A DNA stretch of 12,418 nt from Acanthamoeba lenticulata (GCA_002179805.1 NAVB01000394.1:1-12418), one strand, 5' to 3'. Counted from the first letter of the stretch, positions 1 through 9,257 are shown. The notes: generated from the sequence alone by a model not told the origin. Program-made: numbers and translations.

Positions 1-394
1 GGTAGGCTTGTCCCGCATCGTTGTGGGCTACACTTTTCAACAGCCAAACGGGAAGGGGCGGAAAACCGTTCATAAAAGCATGCTAACCGCTCATAAAAGC
101 AACGTGACTCGGTTGGTTGTTTGTTGTTCGGGTTGGGCGAAGAAAGAGTTTTTCTTTATGGTTTTTTATTAATTGTTGGGAAATGGCGGGAAGGAATTTT
201 CGGTTTACGGTTCGACTGGGTCCCATCTCACTTTATATCTTAAAAGCCAACAATTTCTGTCTCTGCAGCGAGGGGAATGCGCATTGAAGTGAGCAGCACT
301 TGAACTTGCCTGCCCATCATCCCAGCAACAGTGAGAATCTTCGGAATTGGGGCGTCTGCACCGCTCTCTGAATCGCGGCTGCAACACGTGAATC
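1..394 (+). promoter_or_regulatory. 5' flanking region of the receptor-kinase gene
   Basis: No convincing coding sequence is seen here; the short open frames lack a domain and run against the AT-rich composition. It is the only upstream DNA available for the receptor-kinase gene starting at 395, so it should hold its promoter. A TATA-like stretch (tttatat, 232-238) lies about 155 bp before the start codon, and a 17-bp direct repeat containing CATAAAAGC lies further up. Promoter function is inferred from position only. Confidence 0.4.
64..101. repeat. Two-copy 17-bp direct repeat
   Basis: The 17-mer at 64-80 (AACCGTTCATAAAAGCA) recurs at 85-101 with a single T-to-C change, at 21-bp spacing, about two helical turns. 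It could be a paired factor-binding site or simply a local duplication. It sits about 300 bp upstream of the first start codon. Confidence 0.6.
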
Positions 395-3300
395 ATGATG
401 AGGACATCGATGTCGATCCGTGTGTTAGGCGTTCTTTTCGCTCTCCACCCAGCGTCAGCCCTCGCCTGGTGTATATCGAAGGATGTGTGCTCGGTGGCAG
501 GCCTATGCGATTATGTAATGGAGGGCAAAATCACATATCTCAACGTGCCCGTCTTCCTCTTGATCGTCTACACCATTCCACTTCTCTTTCTCCTCTATCA
601 CCTGTGGTGGAAAATCATCACCAAATTCAAGAAAGCCCTCACCGGCACTCTTGCTGTACAGAGCTCTCCTCTTATTATTATTATTCTTTTTTACACGCAA
701 TTGAGTTTTGTTTCTCGATACTATAATCTGATGACCCCATTTTTTGTGAATTTGTGTGCAGTTCGAGCGCCAACTACTGCCCATTTACATAAGATGGCTG
801 CAGCTTCTTATGGTGTTTATGACCTGGTTAGTGATGAGTCTCTTCCTGGCCCCCATACATCCCATTCTCGCTGTCATCCTCGCGGGCATCGAGGTCTTTG
901 GGCTCTCCCTGTTCTGCAAGTACTTGCCCTCATCCCTTTCTCCTCTCCCCCACCATTTTCTACTCGAGACCGACTTCATTGTTTTGGTTCTTACCGTTGG
1001 GTGGCTTGACGGGCAGCACGCTTGTCGTGTGGCTACACCTGCCCGACCTCTCGCGTCGGTCGCTGTTGATCGCCATCGGGACCGGCGTTTGTGTCGCCAC
1101 CGCCGTCACCAGCACTTGGGTTCGTGTCTCTTCTCCTGCTGATCAGTTGCGTGGCTGAGCTTGCCGCTGCTGCTGTCTTTTTTTATTTACTGAGCCTGCT
1201 TGTGGGTGTACACTAGTACTTCGTGTCCAACCCGGGAACAGGCTGGACATCACTGGAGCCCAACTGGAGCTACTTTGGGATTGTCTACAACGGGTCGTGG
1301 TGCGTCATCTACTTTGCCCTCTTGGTCGTGCCCTACGTGCCGTTTCTGCGCCGCTTCTCCGGTAAAGTGCTGCTCTACCCTCTCTCGCCCCCCTATTGCC
1401 AGGGCCCATGCCCCTTGTGGTGTTCCCGCCTGGTGTCTCTCTCTCTCTCTCTCTCAACTTTGCGCCCCCGTATTGCCGCAGGGCGAAGCGCGCTCTATCG
1501 ATTCCTGCTGGTGCTCACAGCCTCGTGGCTCCTGTCCACCTTCGCGGCCGTTCTCACCTATTACGACATCGACGGTGCCTCCTGGTACACGGCTTCTCGC
1601 CCACGCATGAACGCCCTGGATCACCTGATGCTGATACACCAATTCGCGCACAATGTTACACGCACACACAGCGTGGCCCTGGCGCAGAGTGCTCTGGCGT
1701 CACTCTTTCTCGTGTTCGTCTACGTCTCGTCCCTTTCGGCTGACTCCATCGAGTGGCGTAAGAAAGGTTACGCGGGAACCAAGGGCTCCAGCACGTCCTC
1801 GGCCCGCCTGCCGCTGATGTCGTGCGTCTTCTTCTTCTTCTTCTTCATCTTCTTCTTGAAGTGAGCTGTTGCTCGCTGCTGCCGCACTCTCTCTCTCTCT
1901 CTCTCTCTCAACCTGTTTGGGATTCTTTTGTGCGTGGGGGGCGGGGCACAGACTGACAGACGATTGGAGGATCGACTATGAAGAGCTCGAAGTGGCTGAG
2001 CTACTCGCGCGTGGCAACTTTGCCGAGGTTCATCGGTGCTTAGACGCAAAACAGCCATTTTTATTTTTGATGCTTCCTCCTTAAATTTTAAAACTGATTG
2101 ATGTATTTTTTTTTTTCCTTTGACCTGGCCAGGGGCTACTGGCGCGGCATCAACGTCGCCATCAAGACACTCTATCAGACTCAGATGAAGGGCACCGAGC
2201 TCAAGCAGTTTGAGAACGAGGTCGAGCTCCTCCGGCAGCTCCATCACCCCAACATTGTGCTCTTCATTGGCGCGTGCATGCAGGCCCCCCACTTCTCCAT
2301 TGGTACCATTTTATGCATTTCTTCTTTTTTCTTCTCGAATTTCTTCTTTTTCTGTATTTTATTAACGGCTGGCCGCGCAGTGATGGAGTTCATGCCGCAG
2401 GGATCGCTCTACCACGTCATCCACTCAGGGCGCGAGTTGACGCTGCACCGGAAGTGCCTGATGGGACGCGACATCGCGCGCGGGATGCTCTATCTTCACT
2501 CACACAAGCCGCCGCTCGTGCATCGCGACCTCAAGTCGCTCAACATCTTGGCCGACGACAGTCTCAACCTCAAGGTCACCGACTTTGGCCTCTCGTGCAA
2601 GGGCAACCACACAGTCACGACTGTCGGCACCCCCGTGTACGCATCATTCCATCTCACGTGGTGTGTTGTTTGTCTTCGCCACGTCGGATTGGCTAACTTT
2701 TTAATAATTCCTTACCATCGCACCTCAGCTATTCAGCGCCGGAGGTGCTGCGCTCGTCGTCCTTCTCTGAGAAGTCAGACGTCTACAGCTATGGCATCAT
2801 CCTTTGGTGCGTCAGCGCGCACGTGTGTATCTGTGTGTGTGTGTGTGTGTGCGTGCAATTGCGGCGATGTGGGTAGGCATGTATAAATATGTATGTTATG
2901 GCTGACGCGTGTGACTTTATCAATGATCTCTTGTTCTTCCAACAGGGAGCTGCTTACGCGAGAGGAGCCTTACGAGGGCGTTACCGTGTTCGAGATCATC
3001 AACAGGGTCGTCTCCGATAAGCTCCGCCCGACCCTGCCTCAGCCCTCGGCTGACCATCCCACCGCGCTTCTCGACCTCATACAGGGGTACAAGGCGCCTC
3101 ATCTTATTTATCGCAAATACGCACGACACATACACACGCACTAACAACGCATTATTGGGGGGGGGGAACAGGTGCTGGCACGAAGAGCCAGAAGCGCGGC
3201 CAGACTTTGGTGAGATCTTGGAGTTCATAGAGCTGCAGGTGGAGGAGACGCGCGACCCCGAGAGCCTCCAGGCGTCGTCACATTCGATTTACGTCGACCT

Positions 3301-3772
3301 CAACTACTCATCTGGCGCTCGACGCACGCGCACAGCAGGAATCCAGCGCTCGTCGTCTTCACTGCTGGCGGCGGCAGCAGCAGCGTCATCCATGCCTCTC
3401 CCAGCGACGTCGGTCAAAGCTAAGCCGAACCAAAACAAAGACGGCGACGATGAAGACGATTACGAACACAGAAGACGAACGACGACAGGAAGTGGAGAGG
3501 AGAGCGGCGACGGATCGGTGCGGCTGCTGCTTGATCACCCGCCAGCCTCGTGGAGCAGCGACGCCGACCGGGAGCAGTCGCGCGACGACACCGCAGACGA
3601 CAGGCTCCGGCTGGTGCCGCAACAACAGCAGCAACTTCAACCTCAGCAGCAGCAACAACAACAGCGAGAGATGAGGGGACAGCATAATGAGGGTGGAGCT
3701 GAGAGCGAGGATGAGGGTGAGGACAGTCGGCAGCGACAACGGCGCCTCACCATCAACGACTGTGACCCGTGA
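395..3772 (+). CDS. Seven-transmembrane receptor fused to a TKL-type protein kinase
   Basis: Eleven exons, all in phase, give 778 residues: 395-655, 762-919, 1017-1119, 1217-1361, 1482-1821, 1952-2035, 2133-2302, 2381-2636, 2729-2806, 2946-3086, 3172-3772. A signal peptide ends near ASALA (residue 24). About seven hydrophobic helices follow (51-71, 99-117, 119-138, 156-174, 196-217, 229-249, 286-307), which would put the C-terminus in the cytosol. The kinase domain spans about 343-600: VAIK with K375, alpha-C E393, HRDLKSLN with D470, DFG D488, GTPVYSAPE 503-511, KSDVYSYG, and CW...ARP with R588. It should therefore be an active Ser/Thr kinase of the TKL group. The nucleotide loop reads ARGNFAEV, with two of the usual glycines replaced by Ala. 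The tail (600-778) is acidic, Ser-rich and polyGln-containing. The ligand is unknown. The inferred role is a membrane receptor that signals by phosphorylation. Confidence 0.88.
1436..1455. repeat. (CT)n microsatellite in intron 4 of the receptor kinase
   Basis: A pure CT run lies within the intron 1362-1481, about 25 bp before the acceptor, and probably serves as the polypyrimidine tract. A similar (CT)n run lies in intron 5. Confidence 0.85.
1827..1909. repeat. (CTT)n and (CT)n simple repeats in intron 5 of the receptor kinase
   Basis: The intron 1822-1951 contains a CTT-rich tract (about 1827-1857) and a pure CT run (1887-1909). Both are pyrimidine-rich on the sense strand. This is likely replication-slippage sequence. 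Confidence 0.8.
2832..2850. repeat. (TG)n microsatellite in intron 9 of the receptor kinase
   Basis: A pure TG run lies close to the 5' end of the intron 2807-2945, between the exon ending in kinase subdomain IX (YGIILW) and the next exon. Confidence 0.85.
3620..3664 (+). repeat. CAG/CAA repeat encoding a polyGln tract
   Basis: This run of CAA and CAG codons, interrupted by Leu and Pro codons, lies in the last exon of the receptor kinase. It encodes two Gln blocks in the cytosolic tail. Mixed CAA/CAG use argues for a maintained protein tract rather than fresh expansion. Confidence 0.85.
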
Positions 3773-3877
3773 ACGCCACCCACTTTGTGCAGTAGAAGAA
3801 GAAGAAAAGAAAAGAAAGATATTTTAAAAATAATTGCAAAGCGTTGGATCAAGACACACCAGCTCGAAGGGCGAAAG
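3773..3877 (+). promoter_or_regulatory. Short spacer between receptor kinase and ZIP genes
   Basis: Only about 105 bp separate the receptor-kinase stop and the ZIP start codon. The spacer must hold both the 3' end of the first mRNA and the promoter of the second. It contains an AT-rich stretch around 3818-3838 (tattttaaaaataatt). No canonical AATAAA is seen on the plus strand. Confidence 0.4.
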
Positions 3878-5516
3878 ATGGGGCTATTAATCTACCTGGC
3901 GTTGGCAGGGGCTGCCCCACTTGTGGCGTCTCTTGTGCCCAGGTTCATCTACCGACAAGGATTGAGCGTCAAGGCCAATCACATTGTGTTGGGCGTTTCA
4001 GCAGGCCTCCTGTTTGCCATCGCCACATTGGATCTTGTGCCCGAGGCCTTTTCCATGTCCTCATCTATGGCGCCAGCGCCGCATGCGGCTCATGAGCACG
4101 AGGAAAGTGGAGATCACGACGAGGAACAACATAGCCACGGGGGTGAGGGCGGTGCGTGGCTCCACACTCGCTTCACCCACACACCCACCCACAAGTGTAG
4201 CGATTATAGGGTGCACCTAACAATGCTCATCATCGCACCCAACGCATATGTGTCTGTACATCTTCTATGGGCCAGGCCGCATCGCCATGATTGGTGTCGG
4301 GCTGGGCTATTTGGTGTTGCTCATGTTAGAGCAGATTCTCACCTCCTCTGGGCATGCCCACTCGCACGGTACGTACGCAAAATTGGTCGTTTCTTGTGCA
4401 TGTGTGTAAAACACAATGTTGTGGCAACAACGGCCCATAACATGGATATGGGTAGCCCTGACCGCGCTTCTCTCGCTCACAGGTGCTCCTCTACAAATCA
4501 ACGATCTTGATGTCCACCGCGAGATGGAAGAGGCGCACACGGTGCGTTAGAGTCCGCTTGCAATTTTGTTCAGAGTACATTGCAGCCGCGAGTAACCTTT
4601 TCCATGATCTTGGTGTTGTACGCAGCACAATGATCGTCACGGCGGAAACGGCTCACTATCGGAATCCTTTTCCGTGGTGGCGCTTGTCGCCCTTGCTGTG
4701 CACTGTTTTGTACGTCTCTTCTCTTCTTTGGGCTCCACTAGTCGCTGTTGTGCTATCTTTCGTGCTGGTGCAGGCTTCTTACCCGATCAATCACCGCCTT
4801 CTTTCTGCCTAGGTGGATGGACTGGTCATGGCGGGAGCCTATGAAGCCTCGGAACAGATCGGGGCGCGAGGTAAGTACTACTCCTCTACCCCCCCCCCCT
4901 CGAATCCAACTCCCTTGCTGCAAAAGCGTTTGGTGGAGGTAAACTCACGGGGGACGCCACATGGTGTTGTATTCAAGTTGCACTGGCGCTCATCATCCAC
5001 AAGGTGCCGGATGGATTTGTGCTGTCGGCAGTGCTTTCTGCCTCTCGGAGCAATGCCTCCTTCGTCTCAACGGTCGCCTTTCTTGCCGCCATGACGCCTC
5101 TAGGTTGGTGCTCCCACTCGCCACTCTCTTTCCATCCTCCTCCTCCTCCTCCTCCGCTCTCCTTTTTGACGCCTGCGTACGAGCATATGCTGCTTTGGGG
5201 GGATCAGGTGGGCTGCTTGGATCCATGACGATGGGAGGCATCTCAGCTACTGTGCTGAGCTTTGTGCTGGGTTTTGGCGCCGGCACCTTCCTCTTCATCA
5301 CCGCCACAGGTACCGCCGTCATGATGCTCCTGTCCGACGTGTTTTTGCAAAAACAACTAATGTTGTTGTGACGATCACACCACTCCCTTTAAAGGCATCA
5401 TCCCAGAGCTCTTCAACAAAGACACACCAAAGGATATCCGCAACCTTTCGCTCCTTGCCATGGTGTCCAGCTACATTGGTTTCTATCTCGTCGACATCTT
5501 CTTCCACGCCCATTAA
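3878..5516 (+). CDS. ZIP (SLC39) family divalent metal transporter
   Basis: Eight exons give 302 residues: 3878-4142 (or to 4151), 4276-4368, 4483-4541, 4626-4709, 4813-4870, 4978-5103, 5208-5309, 5395-5516. The start is the ATG of MGLLIYLALAG, which opens straight into TM1. Family marks: TM1 ends ASLVPRF; TM2 has AGLLFAIATLDLVPEAF; two His/Asp/Glu-rich loops follow (about 75-88 and 113-148); TM4 has HCFVDG (H165, D169, G170); TM5 has IIHKVPDGF (H194, D198). Further hydrophobic segments bring the total to about eight, ending in FFHAH. In this family the TM4/TM5 His and acidic residues line the metal path, so import of Zn2+ or a related ion into the cytosol is expected. Which membrane it occupies cannot be read from sequence. 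The complete open frame across seven introns argues for a functional gene. Confidence 0.88.
5134..5155. repeat. (TCC)n run in intron 6 of the ZIP gene
   Basis: A TCC trinucleotide tract lies inside the intron 5104-5207. It is pyrimidine-rich on the sense strand, like the simple repeats in the neighbouring introns. Confidence 0.75.
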
Positions 5517-5537
5517 TAATCCGCACTGTACAAAGGT

Positions 5538-5543
5538 AATAAA
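5538..5543 (+). terminator. Poly(A) signal for the ZIP gene
   Basis: AATAAA lies 22 bp after the ZIP stop codon, in an AT-rich stretch. It is a canonical polyadenylation hexamer in the expected place. Confidence 0.6.
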
Positions 5544-5550
5544 AAGATAC

Positions 5551-5556
5551 TTTATT
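5551..5556 (-). terminator. Poly(A) signal for the convergent GTPase gene
   Basis: TTTATT on the plus strand reads AATAAA on the minus strand, about 155 bp past the GTPase stop codon. It is the only AATAAA on that strand between the stop and the ZIP gene. Its use would make the two convergent 3' UTRs overlap by a few tens of bases. Confidence 0.5.
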
Positions 5557-5709
5557 TCTTAAGGATTGTATCATTATCTGTAATTTTCTGGATATGAACC
5601 CTGTTATTGGCCTTGTCGAGCTTTTTTGGTCTTACGGTGCCACTCCTTCTCGCTTAGCGGATCGGGTCTTATTTCCTCAATAACACGCTCACATTGGTGT
5701 ATACAACAC

Positions 5710-7775
5710 CTACACCTGCGCCTTACGTGCTTTCCGGCAAGACTGGCACGTCTTCGGGGGAGGAATCCCCTTATTGGTGAAGAACCTCACCTCTCCTTCC
5801 GCGCGCCACCACATAGCGCCACAGAGCTTGCAGGGAATCATTTGTCCTTCTTGATGGGGCGGGGGAAGCTGGCCTTGAGCCGAGGAGGTGGAGGGCTTGG
5901 TGGCTTGAGTCGAGAAGGTGGGGGGCTTGGTGGCTTGAGCCGAGAAGATGGAGGGCTTGGTGGCTTGAGCCGAGGAGGTGGAGGGCTTGGTGGCTTGAGC
6001 CGGGCGTCTGACTTTCGGTCGAGAGTGATGAGTGGAGACTGCTGCCCCAGGGGTGTTGAGGCTGATGGTCGGGCTGTTGCTAGCAGAGTCACTATCACTG
6101 TCACTGCTGCTGTCCTGCCGCGCTGGGCAAAGAAGGAGGAGGAGAATCGAAGTTAGCTTTATCCCATGCAATATATAGGAGTGACAAAAGAGAGAGAGAG
6201 AGAGATACCAGTCAATTTGGTCGTGGAAGGCCGTGGAGCAGGGGTGGCCTTGCTCAGCGAGTCACATAGCTGCCTGATGCTCCTGATGAACTTCTCTGCG
6301 GTCGTCCTGGCATCCAACGAAGTGAGCGCCCTGGCCTCCGATTCTAGCTGCTGAAGCACTATGTGCAGCTCGTCAACCAAATTGAAGCCCGAACAGATCT
6401 TCTTCAGCTCAGCGCAGCGCTTCACCAGCTCGTCGTTCATTGAGGCGATGGCTTGGTCGATTGCTGCCTTGGCTGACTTGACAGAGCTTATCTTCTGCGC
6501 AGCCTGCTGCTTGCCCTGGTTGGCGCTGTCGAACTTGGCCTTGACGTCGGCCAGCACCGTCTCGAGCGTCTTGGACACCGACCTCATCGTCTTTCGGCCG
6601 TGGTAGTGCTTGGTATAGCTGCAGCGTCCCTCGCACACCCTACAGTTTGATGTACCGTTCATCGCATAGCAACCAGTGAACTGGTTGGCGCCCATTCCGC
6701 TGATCTCGTTCAGGCCACAGTGGTCGTGGCACACGTGGTTGCAGGTGCTGCAGATGGTGCTGTGGTAGGGAGCGTCCACCAGTTCGTTCTGAGTGACGAC
6801 CTTCTTCTGGATGTAGTCCTTGAACGAGTCGGCATCTGCTCCGTGCTTGCCCAGCGCTGTCTCGGCAGCAGCGATCTCATCTTGCAGCTTCTGAAGCTGG
6901 CCGATCTGGAGGCGGGCGTTGTGGAGCGTGGACTTGATGTGGTTCCGCTGCTCTTTCATCTGCTTGAAGGCTTCGGTCGATGCGGCGCTCGACTTGGCGA
7001 CCAGTTGGCACAGCTTGTTCAGTTCGGCCAGGGAGTCCTTCCAGTCGAGCTGCAACCGATCGAGCACGCGCTTGTTCCACGTGGCCGGATCGCTGGAGAA
7101 GGCCGTGTTGTTCATGTGGAACACTCTTCTGGGTGCGAGGACGTCGAGCGATTGAAGGTCGAAGTTGCACTCGTGCTCCCAGCAGTTGGTCATGACTACG
7201 ATGATATTCTGCAGTACGGCGTCGGGGAGAGACCCCTTGAGCCTCGTGATCACGTTCCTCAGATTCACCGTCAGCCGCGCTGTGGTGCCGTTGATGATTA
7301 TCACGATCGCTGACACCGACCCCAGCTCCTCGGCCACGGTCATGATCTTCTCCAGGTTGTTGTCGTCCTGCTGAACGCCCCTGGTGTCACTAAGCCCCGG
7401 CGTGTCAACAAAGGCAAACTCGGCCGCCAAGCTCCCCTTCTGCTTGAAGCGGTAGGTGTTACAGCTGTCCGTCTTGCTGCTGGACACGTTGCCCAGGTCG
7501 AACTCGTCATGCTCAAATTCCTCGGTCGCTGCCAGGAACTTGGTCGGGATGGCCACACAGAGGTTCTTGAGGGTGCCCCCGCGGAAGTAGTTGGTGAGGG
7601 TGTTGATGAAGGTCGACTTGCCTGACCCAGTCTCCCCGATGACCAGAACGTTGATGACCCCTCCGCTCCCCTTGCTGCTTGTGCTGCCTGCTTTAGTGGT
7701 GGAAGAGGGTGGCCCGTGGCGCCTTGCCTTGGGCTTGCTCGAGCTCTGGGCATGGGGTGGCGTACTCCTGTGCAT
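5710..7775 (-). CDS. P-loop GTPase (AIG1/septin-like) with Cys/His cluster and C-terminal zinc ribbon
   Basis: Two exons (7775-6209 and 6122-5710, joined in phase) give 659 residues. After a Ser/basic leader come G1 GETGSGKST (47-55), G3 DTPG (124-127) followed by LSDTRG, the strand IVIIINGTTARLT (157-169), and a degenerate G4 VMTNCW (194-199) instead of NKxD. A helical region (about 250-330) leads to a dense Cys/His cluster (C342, C345, C349, H350, C353, C369, C378, C381, C385, H390, H392), then more coiled coil (about 400-510). Exon 2 adds an acidic Ser/Asp stretch, four AQATKPSTSS-type decapeptides (564-603) and a four-Cys ribbon (C620, C623, C648, C651) with GEVRFFTNKG and PKTCQSCRKARK, resembling the zf-trcl/probable zinc-ribbon family. 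GTP binding and zinc binding are inferred. The biological role is unknown. Confidence 0.85.
5871..6000. repeat. 30-bp tandem repeat, four copies plus a partial
   Basis: Units 5881-5910, 5911-5940, 5941-5970 and 5971-6000 are near identical (core GAGGGCTTGGTGGCTTGAG), preceded by a partial unit at 5871-5880. The length is a multiple of three, and on the minus strand it encodes the AQATKPSTSS-type decapeptides of the GTPase gene. Because the unit is in frame, the neighbouring frames also look repetitive and can mimic Pro- or Gly-rich proteins. Confidence 0.9.
6123..6208 (-). other. Single intron of the GTPase gene
   Basis: The 86-bp intron has donor GTATCT, acceptor TTTGCCCAG and a (CT)n run just after the donor. 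It splits a codon after its first base. If it were retained, translation would continue for 16 codons and stop near 6159, giving a 538-residue protein without the acidic, repeat and zinc-ribbon part. Confidence 0.8.
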
Positions 7776-7853
7776 TGTCGGCGAGTGGTAACTTGAAGTT
7801 GCTGTGGTCTCCGGGCACGCGTATTTCGTTTTTTTGATTTTTCAAAAATGCTC

Positions 7854-9257
7854 CTATTGGTTGCACGTACCACTCAAAAACCGCTCTCGTGGATACCAAG
7901 AGCGACCTGCGCTAAATGTGCCCCAAGGTGATGGAGATGTTTGTGTCTCTGATATCGCAAAGGCGGCGACCAATGCTGGTGACGAAGTAGGCACACGGAG
8001 ATGCTTGCTTGCCCCGAGAATTGTGGACCGTAGGGCGATGGCCGTGTCCCGCTCGGCTTCGGTCTTGGCGGCGGCCGAGTGCCGCTCGGGTCGGCATGCC
8101 GTGCGCATGAGTTCCATAAGCGACCGCCCAAGAACGACTTCGGTGGGGCGAGAGTTCTTGGTTTGGCCGGGAGGGAACGCGCCCAGCGGAAAGTCGCAGC
8201 GCGCATCGTCCGCGACCCACAGGCGGAACACTTCGAGGAAGCAACGTACGTAGAACTCGCGCAAAGTCGCAAAGGTGCGGCAGACGGGCGACCACGACCA
8301 CGACGCATGTGCGTCGAGCGTCTCGGCGGCCAAAACGGCGGCATCAAAGGCTGCGCGCAGTGCGCGACCGGCGTTGCAGTCCCAGCTCGCGGCGGCGCCC
8401 GGTCGTCGATCGGCGGCCCAGGCATCGGGCAGCGCGGCCTGAATGACCGCGGCGCAGGCCGCCGCGAGGGGCGCAAAGTCGGCGGCGAGAATGGCGGCAT
8501 CACCCGCGGTCATGAACTGCACGTAGACGCGCTCCACATCGCGAATCAGCGACGCGAACATAGAGAAGCACGGCGTGCGGTTTTGGATCTTGCTCGCCGC
8601 TGCGTTCTTGGCCAAACCCTGCAGGTAGGCCGAGGCTTTGAGTGTCTGATCGCCAGCGCCAGGCGTTACGCTACACTCGCGGCACACAACCCGGTGGTAG
8701 CGCGGGAGCACCCATGGAACCGCCGCGCCCAACGTTAACTTAACTGGCCCGCCGATGACAGACGGCAGGCCGCGTTTGGAGTGTCAGCAAAGGCCGCGGC
8801 CGCCTGGGCGGCCGTGGCGGCCTCGACCGGCGCGGACGGCAGGCACGGGCTGCGGCGGCAGGCAGGCGCTCACCACGTCTCGCGCGCGCTCAGCAACGCC
8901 GGGCTCCACGGCAAAGCCGGCAGCCCGCACGGTCTCGCGGACGGCCTCTTGCAGCGAAGAAGAGCGCATGTGGCGCTCGACGGGCACGAGAGCCGACGGG
9001 CCGAGCACGGCGTGCCGCGCATCCGGCACAGCGACCATGCCCGGGTATGCTGGCACCACGACCTCGATTGGGTAGACGACTTCATAAACAGCCACCTTCG
9101 TAGCAGCCTCCTGCGCCGTCAGCCACTCGGGCGGGCGCACTTGCAACCGCGAGACAGCAGCAGCGACAGAAAGCCCGGCTGCGCTCCTCTTCGTCGTCCT
9201 CCTCGGCCTCCTGGTCACCTGCCTCATCGTCCTTCCGCCAGACAACGACGAACGCAT
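7854..9257 (-). CDS. Ala-rich helical protein of unknown function, with an in-frame TGA
   Basis: One minus-strand frame runs from an ATG at 9257 to a TAG at 7854-7856, with a single TGA at 8784-8786. The upstream part includes PPEWLTAQEAATKVAVYEVV; the downstream part includes MFASLIRDVERVYVQF and long Ala-rich predicted helices. Codons are strongly GC-ending on both sides of the stop, which supports coding. The downstream part has no ATG before 8564, so it probably depends on the upstream part. The TGA could lie in a small intron (8827-8744, or 8873-8739 with donor GTGAGC), could reflect base errors, or could mark a broken gene. No family is recognised. The stop lies only 78 bp before the GTPase start on the same strand. 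The exact start is uncertain because a Ser-rich plus-strand frame overlaps 9104-9257. Confidence 0.5.

Noticed and set aside
331..726. 131-codon plus-strand open frame at the start of the receptor gene
   Set aside because: It overlaps the signal peptide and TM1 exon in another frame, reads through the intron, and shows no domain; it is a shadow of the real exon.
5838..6104. Pro-rich (RLKPPSPP) minus-strand frame and Gly-rich plus-strand frame
   Set aside because: Both arise because the 30-bp tandem repeat is in phase in all frames. Only the AQATKPSTSS frame joins the GTPase by a proper splice and leads to the zinc ribbon.
6720..7313. 197-codon plus-strand open frame
   Set aside because: It is antisense to the conserved GTPase domain on the minus strand, a product of high GC at third positions.
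5710..7775. Recent viral or bacterial origin of the GTPase gene
   Set aside because: It has a spliceosomal intron, host-like GC-rich codons and eukaryote-type GTPase and zinc motifs.
8079..8738. 219-codon plus-strand open frame
   Set aside because: It is antisense to the Ala-rich minus-strand protein. The minus frame has the better codon use and plausible helices.
8784..8786. Selenocysteine at the in-frame TGA
   Set aside because: No sign of a selenoprotein family or a recognisable SECIS hairpin after the stop; nearby genes have similar frame faults.
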